DNA from: Mariaggregatimicrobium sp964498785 | Lineage (GTDB): Bacteria > Zhuqueibacterota > Zhuqueibacteria > Thermofontimicrobiales > Thiofontviventaceae | NCBI GenBank assembly: GCA_964498785.1 | Contig: CAZCJL010000133.1 | Location: forward strand, 1 to 17,627 | Reading direction: 5' to 3' | DNA length: 17,627 nt | Translations under genes and position numbers: made by a program | In this document: piece after piece, positions 7,267-15,400 of the stretch | Layout of the letters: each line of letters opens with the position of its first letter | Position numbering within the stretch: position 1 is the first letter of the stretch | Notes under the pieces: generated by a model | What the model was told of the DNA's origin: nothing | The model's input: only the letters and a program-made list of their open reading frames with translations | Database searches by the model: none

Positions 7267-9327
7267 TCAATGAAAAATAACCTTCTCAATACTCTCCACC
7301 AAAAAATAACGCCCGTCCCGGCTTTCGTCAGGTGTTCTAATCAGTTTTTTAGTGGCATTTAAATTTTTGCAGATTTTATCATTGATTTCCATCGCGTAGC
7401 GTCGTATAAAATTGGGATCAGGCTCGTAATCCTGCACATCAATTTCCTCAACCCATTCCATTTTTTTCTGACCCCAATATTTGCAGCCGACGATTCCTTT
7501 ATGATCACACAGCTTGCTGGCTTTTTTCGCCTGCTTCAAATTGGTAACTTTTCCTTTTTGGATCCACTCCTGCCCTTTTTCTCTGGCTTTTGCCAGATAA
7601 CAGAGCAAAGCCATCTGCACCGGCGAGAAATAAATTTTGCCGGACGCCCCGTCTGTTCCGATGATTTCAATTTCCCGGTCCTTCACATATAACCGGATTT
7701 CCTGAAACGTACCCAAATCTGCAACATCAACATCTTTTTTCTTTTCCAGTAAATGTGATATTTGATGTTCAAGACTTGTTCTTTCTTCTGTAAATTGCTG
7801 TTTTAGCCGTTCGGTCTCGGTGAGATGTTTTTGGATATTCTCATGAAGATTGTGCTGACTTTCATAAATTGACATCAACAGGTTCTTAATATCAGCCGAC
7901 ATTTTATCAGGTACGTTCTCCATTGACTGTGTAATGAATTTCATGTTATTGAATTGTTGCAACAACATCTGCTGTTGATTTTCCAGCAGGTAAATTTCCG
8001 TGTCTTTTTCCTTGAGCAGAAGCAGACTTTCGCGCAGATCAGTTTTTACATTTTCCAGATATTTTCGGGTTGCCAGTTTTTCCAGAATAATAACGCTGAT
8101 AAATGAAAGCAGTACTGCCACAGAAATTTGAACAGCTTTTATCCACAGGCCATCGGCTAAATTCAATAACACAAATCCAAGCAACAGGATAGAAATTATC
8201 CATAAAAACGGAAAAAGAATCAGAAAGAACAGGCTCCGGTATCGGCGATACGGGAAAAATGCGACAATGCCGCATAATACGAACGAGATGATTATATTCA
8301 AAATATCCGGAGCTTCATGAATCGAGTCATCGCTTAAAACGTTGCTTATAAAGGTGGCATGAATACCCACTCCCGGAAAATCGGCGGAAAATGGTGTGAC
8401 ATAAGAATCTTTATCGCCGGTGACGGTTTTTCCAATCAGCACGATTTTGTCTTTAAAATCATCGGGGTCGATCTGATGCTGTAATACCTCGCGCATAGAA
8501 TACGTTTGAAATTGGTCGGCGTCACCGTAAAAGTTGAGGATCGCCTGTGCATTTTTATTTATGGAAATTTCAATGGTTCGTTGCGGCAATGTCAATAGCA
8601 GTCTGTCGCCCCGGATACTGTGTTTGATTGCAATTGCATCATCCGGAATGTCAAAATATTGACACAGGGTTTTAAATCCGAATGCCGGGTAAAAGCAGTT
8701 TTCATAATAAATGAAAAGCGGAATTTTTCGGAAATGTCCGTCAGCATCCTGGATTAACGCCACGTGTCCCGCGTTGTTAAAAAAATCCAAGAAATCTGAA
8801 TGAGGAAAAATTGCGGTGGACGCGCGATAAATATCCGGGGTAAATACCGGATGTGATTTTAGCGCGTACTGAGAATAGGTATTATCACTACAATTCGTCG
8901 TATCAATTTCATATTCCTGCTCTCCGGACCAGACTCCCAGATCAAATGCATGAATTACATTTGACGCCTCTTCCGTTTCATGAACAAGCGCCGAATCATT
9001 TTGATAATCTGTTCGGTCATTGAACAGTAAATCACAGGCGATTGTCTGTGCGCCCGCCATTTTTAGCGTCGAGATTAATTCCGCATAACGGGATCGAGGA
9101 ACCGGCCATCCATATTCGGTAACAGTGGCATCATCCACTGTGATTAAAATGAGGTCCTCGCTCGCGCTCGTTTTACCTGTAATCGCCTGAAAAAAATCAA
9201 ACAACTGTAAATCAACGGATTGAAAAATATTGAGAAATTTGAATAATAATGTTACGACTAATAAAATTATGAGAACGATGATAAATCGTTTGAAACCGTG
9301 ATATTTTTCTTCGCTGTGCTGTGGCAT
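7267..9327 (-). CDS. CHASE2 sensor with coiled coil and winged-helix-like C-terminus
   Basis: A membrane receptor of 686 residues. TM1 is at about 14-34. An extracytoplasmic CHASE2 domain (about 38-335) has its hallmark ends: LILITVDDATVTEYGWPVPR with AGAQTIACDLLF at the N-side, and FKDKIVLIGKTVTGDKDSY with FPGVGIHATFISN at the C-side. Three closing TM helices follow (342-360, 364-388, 393-415), the standard CHASE2 topology. The cytoplasmic part has a coiled coil (about 423-535). It ends in a domain (545-686) with FSPVQMALLCYLA, a basic helix region and RDGRYFLVESI, in the order of an OmpR/PhoB-type winged helix (strand-helix start, recognition region, C-terminal hairpin). There is no GGDEF, cyclase, kinase or phosphatase motif, so it may be a one-component regulator acting on DNA from the membrane, as ToxR/CadC do. 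It is 108 nt after the PorV fusion gene. The start at 9327 has only a weak GGGAAA site. CHASE2 is near certain; the DNA-binding assignment is not. Confidence 0.85.
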   Translation of the reverse strand: MPQHSEEKYHGFKRFIIVLIILLVVTLLFKFLNIFQSVDLQLFDFFQAITGKTSASEDLILITVDDATVTEYGWPVPRSRYAELISTLKMAGAQTIACDLLFNDRTDYQNDSALVHETEEASNVIHAFDLGVWSGEQEYEIDTTNCSDNTYSQYALKSHPVFTPDIYRASTAIFPHSDFLDFFNNAGHVALIQDADGHFRKIPLFIYYENCFYPAFGFKTLCQYFDIPDDAIAIKHSIRGDRLLLTLPQRTIEISINKNAQAILNFYGDADQFQTYSMREVLQHQIDPDDFKDKIVLIGKTVTGDKDSYVTPFSADFPGVGIHATFISNVLSDDSIHEAPDILNIIISFVLCGIVAFFPYRRYRSLFFLILFPFLWIISILLLGFVLLNLADGLWIKAVQISVAVLLSFISVIILEKLATRKYLENVKTDLRESLLLLKEKDTEIYLLENQQQMLLQQFNNMKFITQSMENVPDKMSADIKNLLMSIYESQHNLHENIQKHLTETERLKQQFTEERTSLEHQISHLLEKKKDVDVADLGTFQEIRLYVKDREIEIIGTDGASGKIYFSPVQMALLCYLAKAREKGQEWIQKGKVTNLKQAKKASKLCDHKGIVGCKYWGQKKMEWVEEIDVQDYEPDPNFIRRYAMEINDKICKNLNATKKLIRTPDESRDGRYFLVESIEKVIFH

Positions 9328-9376
9328 GGCGCTTTCCCGTTGTTCTTATCAGATATTTAATCATAAATTACATCGG

Positions 9377-9409
9377 AGATTTCCGAAGTCTCGAAGACTT
9401 CGGAAATCT
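9377..9409. repeat. Intergenic palindrome, copy D of the TTCCGAA family
   Basis: AGATTTCCGAAGTCT (9377-9391) pairs perfectly with 9395-9409, leaving a 3-nt CGA loop. It lies between the stop of the PorV fusion gene (9436) and the start of the CHASE2 gene (9327). No T-tract follows in the minus direction, so it is not a typical terminator. It is closely related to copies A and C and to degenerate copy B. Confidence 0.8.
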
Positions 9410-9435
9410 GACCTGCGTTTGTTCATCTAACTCAT

Positions 9436-12057
9436 TTAAAACGACCAATAAAATACATCCTCAATCTCCGCCTGTGGTTTTCGCTGTTTTGTCACCGATG
9501 GTTTTGATACTTTTTTCCCTTTGGGTTTGTCTTTCTTTTCTTTCTTTTTTGCAGTCTCTTTAACAGCCTTTTTGACTTTTTTATCATCGATTCTTTTAAG
9601 TACGCGCTGTTCTTCGGCACGGGTGAGTTCAATGGTATCAAATGATAATCCAAGCAAATTTTCGACCCGGGACATCAGTGTAATTTCGATTTGGGTTGAA
9701 TCCTGCACATCCCGGATCACCATCCCGTACATTTGATAAGTCAAATCCATCGAATCAATCGCCGCGTAAATTGTCCCTAAATTCAAATAGACTCCGTTGG
9801 AATCCGTTGCAGTCCGGGCGTTATCCAGCGCGAGCAGGTAATTCGTGTGTGCTGAATCGATTTTCCCCTCCAGAAAATAAGTATTAGCAAGATTATTCTG
9901 CGCTTGAAAATTCAATGGTGATCGATCCAAAATCGCCTGATAATGAAACCGTGCTTTTTTCAGATTTCTGTTCATTCCGTAAATCGTGGCTAATTCATTT
10001 CTTATTTCAGAGCTGTCAGGATACTGACTGACAGTGGTTTCCAACTTTCGGATGTATTTTTCCCGGCGTTCCTTAATTGCCAATCGAAATTGCTGCGAGT
10101 CTTTATCATATATTTGAGAAATGACCTGCGGTGTGGACATGATGCTTTCCAGCGCCTTCACCGGAATGGGTCTGTATTTCTTTCCGGCATCCGCGACTTC
10201 AACAATTTTTAAATCATGTGCCTGAGCATATTCTTCCATTAGTTCCGCGCCTTTATCCCATCCTTCCATAAATGATTTGCCGATCCAGGTAGTTTCCACC
10301 GGAAGCCAGAGAGTGCTATTTTTAACATGATACATTTCCGGCGGAAGCCCCATTCGCATTCGTTTCGTCCGATGGATTCCGGTATCAAAAAGCAGGAAGA
10401 TATGATCATGAGTACACGCCAGCGCAGTGGGAATTCGAATACTTTGCAGCAACGATGCCATCAAAACCGTGGTATCATCACAGTCCCCCATTTTTTTTGC
10501 CAGAAGTTCACGCGGATAATAAATTGTGTCAATCGATTTCTGGCGATAATTGCTTTCAATATCCCCGATGTAACTGATCCCGTAGCGCCCCAGAAAATTA
10601 TAAATATGATTGGCATAACAGATCGATTCATTCACAATCACCGGCGCGTCCCTGTGACGCCCGATAATATCAACGGCCAGATCTCTGATAATCGGATCTT
10701 CCGGAGTGATAAACGCCGCTGCCTGTTCTTCACCATTCATCCAGTTGATTTTTCCTACCCCGTAAATCCTGAATTCGTTACTATTCCGTCGTTCGGACTT
10801 GGTGCGCATCAGGGTCTTCGGATTTACAACCACTTCCGCATGAATGACATCTTCGCCCCTGGCGTCCAAAATTTTGTGGGAAAAATTGGGCACCAACTCA
10901 ACGGTTTTCACGGTGTCTTCCGGCTGCATATCCGGATTTAGCACAAAGTTGGCTTCGCTGAAAATGTCATAATCCGGTTGTACCAGTTGCACTACAACAT
11001 CCAGTTTCTTTGCATCGTGATATGTGCATATCACATCCCCGCATTTATTTTCCGAATGATACGGGTATAATGACGCGAAAATATCATTAACATGCACTCT
11101 GTCAATTCGCACCGGCGACACGGGTAATGCAAACGAGAATCCGATTGAGAAACGGCTGGTGTTTAGCAATGCGGGCGAATCGGTGTACGAATAGTCGAAC
11201 GACAATAAATATTGCTGCCGAAATTGATAACGAAGACCGGCGCCAAACGAGTACGTCAATTCATCTTCGCCGTAAGAGTAATTATCTTTTTGCAGACCGG
11301 AACGCACTCCGATCTGGCATTGCAGCACTTCCGGCAGCCACAGTTCTGTACCCAGATGGATGCGGTCATCGAAATCCATCGCGATCAATGGGCGTTCAAA
11401 AAACAGCAGTTTTTTGAATTCGTAACTCAGACCATAACGGATATTTCGATTCAAAATCGCCTCTGACACTCCGTTATCATAACGCACTTTCGTATTTGTG
11501 AAATCGTGAGCCATCACGCCGAATTTGAATCCACGTAAAATACTGAGAAATTCACCCGCGGATAATAACATACCAATATCTGTACCCCAACCCGTCGCGT
11601 TGCCCTGTGAATAATCATCTAATTTAGCACCTGTGATGAGCCGCTTTACATTCGCGCCAACAGACAGGCCTCGCCAGAGTTTTACGCCGAGTGAAAAATT
11701 GAACTTATTTCGGGTGAATGCCAGCCCGTCATCATCAAGACCGATATTGAACCAGTCCAGCCCGAACGCCAATCGATCGGAATATGGTAACACGGCTGAA
11801 ATGTAATTATTGTTAATTCCGGCATTGTAGAGATTGGCGTACATGGTATTAACCTCGTAGCGGTCAATCGCGGGCAATCCGGCGGGATTCCAGTAAACCG
11901 CGTTTCCGTCATCTGCAATCGCCACAAAGGTCTCGCCCATTGCAATCGGCCGAGCGCCGATGTACAGTTGATTCCGAACAGTGGATATCTGAGCGACTCC
12001 AATTTTTGAAAGCATTAAAAAAATTATAATTATCAAAATCCAGAGTTTATTTTGCAT
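9436..12057 (-). CDS. PorV/PorQ-like barrel fused to transglutaminase-like and TPR domains
   Basis: The protein has 873 residues. The start at 12057 (MQNKLWILIIII) follows GAGG; a TTG start seven codons earlier overlaps the predicted transcription start. After a signal peptide (1-22), residues 23-312 form a PorV/PorQ-type outer-membrane barrel: RPIAMGETFVAIADDGNAVY with WNPAG, then repeated amphipathic strands ending in RFSIGFSFALPV. Residues 315-450 are a linker region. Residues 455-595 are transglutaminase-like: GDCDDTTVLMASLL with Cys526, THDHIFLLFDTG with His550/552, and WLPVETTW with Glu588 in the third triad position. Residues 660-780 hold two or three TPRs (ELATIYGMNRNLKKA, NNLANTYFLEGKIDSA, LNLGTIYAAIDSMD). 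The tail (820-865) is very Lys-rich and ends in EDVFYWSF. PorV shuttles type IX cargo in Bacteroidetes. Here the fused Cys domain could process, cross-link or simply bind peptides. It follows the large sorting-domain protein. Confidence 0.87.
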   Translation of the reverse strand: MQNKLWILIIIIFLMLSKIGVAQISTVRNQLYIGARPIAMGETFVAIADDGNAVYWNPAGLPAIDRYEVNTMYANLYNAGINNNYISAVLPYSDRLAFGLDWFNIGLDDDGLAFTRNKFNFSLGVKLWRGLSVGANVKRLITGAKLDDYSQGNATGWGTDIGMLLSAGEFLSILRGFKFGVMAHDFTNTKVRYDNGVSEAILNRNIRYGLSYEFKKLLFFERPLIAMDFDDRIHLGTELWLPEVLQCQIGVRSGLQKDNYSYGEDELTYSFGAGLRYQFRQQYLLSFDYSYTDSPALLNTSRFSIGFSFALPVSPVRIDRVHVNDIFASLYPYHSENKCGDVICTYHDAKKLDVVVQLVQPDYDIFSEANFVLNPDMQPEDTVKTVELVPNFSHKILDARGEDVIHAEVVVNPKTLMRTKSERRNSNEFRIYGVGKINWMNGEEQAAAFITPEDPIIRDLAVDIIGRHRDAPVIVNESICYANHIYNFLGRYGISYIGDIESNYRQKSIDTIYYPRELLAKKMGDCDDTTVLMASLLQSIRIPTALACTHDHIFLLFDTGIHRTKRMRMGLPPEMYHVKNSTLWLPVETTWIGKSFMEGWDKGAELMEEYAQAHDLKIVEVADAGKKYRPIPVKALESIMSTPQVISQIYDKDSQQFRLAIKERREKYIRKLETTVSQYPDSSEIRNELATIYGMNRNLKKARFHYQAILDRSPLNFQAQNNLANTYFLEGKIDSAHTNYLLALDNARTATDSNGVYLNLGTIYAAIDSMDLTYQMYGMVIRDVQDSTQIEITLMSRVENLLGLSFDTIELTRAEEQRVLKRIDDKKVKKAVKETAKKKEKKDKPKGKKVSKPSVTKQRKPQAEIEDVFYWSF

Positions 12058-12086
12058 TTTGCGTGCCTCTATTTTCAATAAGTTAT

Positions 12087-12115
12087 TTTTTACTTGTGCC
12101 TGGGCTTTACGTCAA
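12087..12115 (-). promoter_or_regulatory. Sigma70-like promoter for the PorV fusion gene
   Basis: On the minus strand TTGACG (12110-12115) is followed after 17 nt by TAAAAA (12087-12092). Transcription would begin near 12080, leaving a leader of about 23 nt that contains the GAGG site used by the ATG at 12057. The -35 box straddles the outer edge of the repeat array: five of its six bases belong to the repeat. Confidence 0.4.
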
Positions 12116-12436
12116 TATTCAGGTACAATGCCACAGAACGTACTACGACGCAAAGCGTCTACAAAGCCGTTCCAACGAAAATCATTGGAACGAGATCAAT
12201 GCGCTCTCGTGCGTACGCTTTGCGTGCGCACGCATTGCATGACGCTTCGCGTCAATATTCAGGTACAATGCCACAGAACGTACTACGACGCAAAGCGTCT
12301 ACAANNNNNNNNNNNNNNNNNNNNNNNNNNNNNNNNNNNNNNNNNNNNNNNNNNNNNNNNNNNNNNNNNNNNNNNNNNNNNNNNNNNNNNNNNNNNNNNN
12401 NNNNAGCCGTTCCAACGAAAATCATTGGAACGAGAT
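12111..12436. repeat. Hairpin-rich tandem array, 140-bp period, interrupted by a gap
   Basis: An 86-bp repeat (12111-12196) recurs from 12251. Its first 54 bases are identical up to the gap at 12304, and its last 32 bases are identical at 12405-12436. Copies are separated by a 54-bp spacer (12197-12250). Inside the repeat are hairpins GACGC-AAA-GCGTC (12147-12159) and CGTTCCAA with its complement (12168-12175, 12185-12192). The spacer folds almost wholly: CAATGC/GCATTG (12197-12202, 12232-12237) encloses GTGCGTACGC pairing with 12222-12231. GACGC-TTC-GCGTC (12241-12253) spans the junction. The array fills nearly all of the 392-bp space between the genes at 12450 and 12057, beginning 13 nt past the stop of the large gene. 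It resembles mosaic REP/BIME-type elements more than a CRISPR. Confidence 0.8.
12305..12404. other. Scaffold gap of 100 N inside the array
   Basis: Exactly 100 unknown bases, a customary placeholder, so the true length is unknown. The bases on the left (ending CTACAA) and right (starting AGCCGTTCC) are directly adjacent in the intact repeat at 12159-12173. The missing sequence is therefore expected to be a whole number of 140-bp periods, perhaps zero. Confidence 0.95.
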
Positions 12437-12449
12437 GAATAGCAAAACA

Positions 12450-15400
12450 CTAATTATTCAACACCATTACCGTCTTCGTCGCGGTCTTTTTCCCGGAATG
12501 AATTGTGACGATATACAAACCGCTCACATTAAAATTTCCGCCGGTATCCCGGCCGTCCCAGGCGATACTATTTGCGCCCCGGTTCATGTAACGATTCGTG
12601 CACAGATTCTGCACCAGTCGTCCTGCCAAATTAAAAATATTAATGGTTACCTGTGAATCTGTGCCCAGGAAAAACGAAATATTTGCTTCATTGTCATGAC
12701 CTGTATTGTACGGTGAAAATATCCGCGGTTCAATTGAAATATCGAGCAGATCCTGATTTTCGCCGGCTGATTTATCTTCAATAAGAGAATACCAGCCCGC
12801 TTTGTTAACCACCGTGGTTATGATTTGCTCCTGCGCATACATGGTGCCGCCGATTATCTCCCAGGACGTATCTGTCTCCGCATGTCTGGCAATAGCTAAT
12901 TTTCGCTGATCATCCATTCCTGCCAAAATAGTATCATTGTATTTAATGCGCAATACACCGGGCTTGGACAACGTCAGTTGTGTCGGCGCAATTTTATACG
13001 CCGGGCAGAGCAATTTTCCCTGATCGGAAATCCCCTCCGGTTCGATGTTGATAGTGATAAATTCATTTCCGGAAATTGCATTTTTCGGAAAACATAGTTC
13101 CACCACACCGTCCGGGGATTGCACGCAGCCACCCTCTTTGGAATCCATTTCCCCGATGATATCCATCAAAACCTGATCCTGTGCCGTGTATCCTAATTTA
13201 TCCATCGATGTCAAACGCAGACTGTGGATGCCGTATTTCCCTGCTGTATTCCATTCTGCCAACAACCCGTCCTGAACAGGCGACAGAAAACGGGTGCTGG
13301 TGATTTTGGTCCATATTTCAGGATGTTCACCATCGCCCCATTCCAGCGTGTATTCGGCAAAATTTTCATCGGTTCCTGTCCCGTACACAGTGACGATTCC
13401 GCCGACTTGCGAACTATCATGCGGCGAACTGATTTCTGCAACCGGCGCCAGATTATCGACAATAACCACCACAGAATCCTGTTGCATCTGATTATTCGCG
13501 TCAGATGCAGTTAATCGAATGCAATAACTTCCGTTCAAATCTCCGGTATCCCAAATCGCGAGAATTCCGTTATTGATTGATGTGCTGTCACTGTAAATTG
13601 CCACCCACTCACTACTATTTGATGTCTGGGCGTATTCCACAATATAATTTACAAAATTCTCGTCTGCAACTGTCCCGCGAATTTCAACGTGCTGTGTAAC
13701 GAGCTGTTGATCTACGGGCGAAGCAATGACCGCATTTGTGCCCGTGTTGTCAATCATGAGTGTCGTCGTCATTCTTGCTGTCAGCCCGGCCTGATCGGTC
13801 ACCCGCAGCCGAACTGTGTGGTAGCCATTCATCCCCAGTGTATTCCACACCGCCAATGTGTCGCTTTCAACCGCATTTTGGAAAATCCCGCCAATTGCGT
13901 CCCATTTCACCGGATTGATCCCCGCGCCGTATTCAACATAATATTCTTTAAAATGCCTGTCAGCCGCGCTGCCGATAATTGAAACATGACCACCGGTAAT
14001 CATATTGTCCGTCAAATTAGTAATCTCACACCGGGGATGTGTTGTATCCAAAACCACCGGAACGTACGCGGTTGAAATCCTTCCCTCCAAATTTTCCACT
14101 TCCAGTAAAAGCTGATAATTACCCTCCACCAGATTTGCCGTGTTCCACGACGCCAGAACAGTGTTTTCCCTGCTTTCAAGAGATGATTGAATAATACCTG
14201 AATTTTTCGCAGAGTCGAGATAACTGACGGTATACTGTTTGAAATTTTCATCATAAGCGGTTCCTTTAATGGTCACCAGTCCGGTGACAACTGCCATCGA
14301 ATCCGGCTCCGCAATTTGCGCCAGCGAAGGTCCACCTCCAGTGATTTTAAACAACGGATTGGAAAATCCGGTGGTTATAAACGAACTCCCGTTCTCGTCA
14401 TGCCCGCTGTCGCTTGCTGTTATTTGCAGCTTAATGGCAACTGTGGCCGTCGCCAAAACGCCGGTATTGAATGTTCCGGTCATTGAATACGAATTATCTG
14501 CCCGTTCTTCCCACGACGGTGTGATCGTAATTTCGGATGAATCGATTGCGGTTTCTGCGGCCAGATCTGAATATTGAAAAAGTATCATTTTTTGGATTGA
14601 TGGCGCGCTGCCTGTTCCATCAATGGAAACGCTGGCGTTCACGGTGGTGTTGTTGGCGATATATGTTTTGGGAGATGATATCGATGCGCTAATACGAGGC
14701 GGCACGCTATCGTATATATTAAACCGATGGGGCGCGTTCATCGCGCTGCTGTACGGATGCGTTGCGCTATTGCTGCCATCAGTGGCAGACAGATAATACT
14801 GCATGATGCCGGGATTGACATCCACAGACGGTATCTGGCCGGTCCAGGTATCGCCGGATCGGCGTGTTAACAGGGCTTGCTTGTAAAATCCGTCATCTGC
14901 CAATCGATAGTGCACGGCTGCTGATTTCACCGTCAAATTGTCAGAAATGGAACTGATCATCAATACTGATTGTGCGGACGGCTGCTCTTCATAAATTGGC
15001 GCGTGTGAAATGACCGGCGGATACACATCGCCGTAACGACACACGCCGCCGGTTCGTTTGGGAATCGGAGAATTATCCGTATAAAAAACACTGATCCAGA
15101 CATGTCGCCCGTCCGATTTGATCGCATACACACGGCGCTGCGGCAGCGGACTGTTCAAATGGTTGAAATTTTCCCATTCGCCGGTCGACTTTTCGTAGCG
15201 ATAGACGCCATAACTGTGCGACCCGACCCACACATAATTTACATCCACTTCCAATTCCCAAACCATATTGATAAAAGGGGGCTGGCCTGTCGTTGTCGCA
15301 TCAAAAGTTTGCCATTGAGATGTTAATGGTTGAAAGCGGCTTATGCCACCCCCAAAAGTGCCAAACCAGATGTAATCCTCGTCAATACCAACAGATGTCA

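Noticed and set aside
10327..10941. 204-residue plus-strand reading frame
   Set aside because: It lies wholly inside the well-supported transglutaminase-like part of the minus-strand gene and has no domain or ribosome binding site.
12111..12436. CRISPR array
   Set aside because: The repeat is 86 bp, only two copies are visible, the one intact spacer is itself palindromic, and no cas gene is present.
12059..12442. Plus-strand protein reading through the repeat and the gap
   Set aside because: It consists of repeat sequence and unknown bases, has no ribosome binding site, and lies in a palindromic intergenic region.
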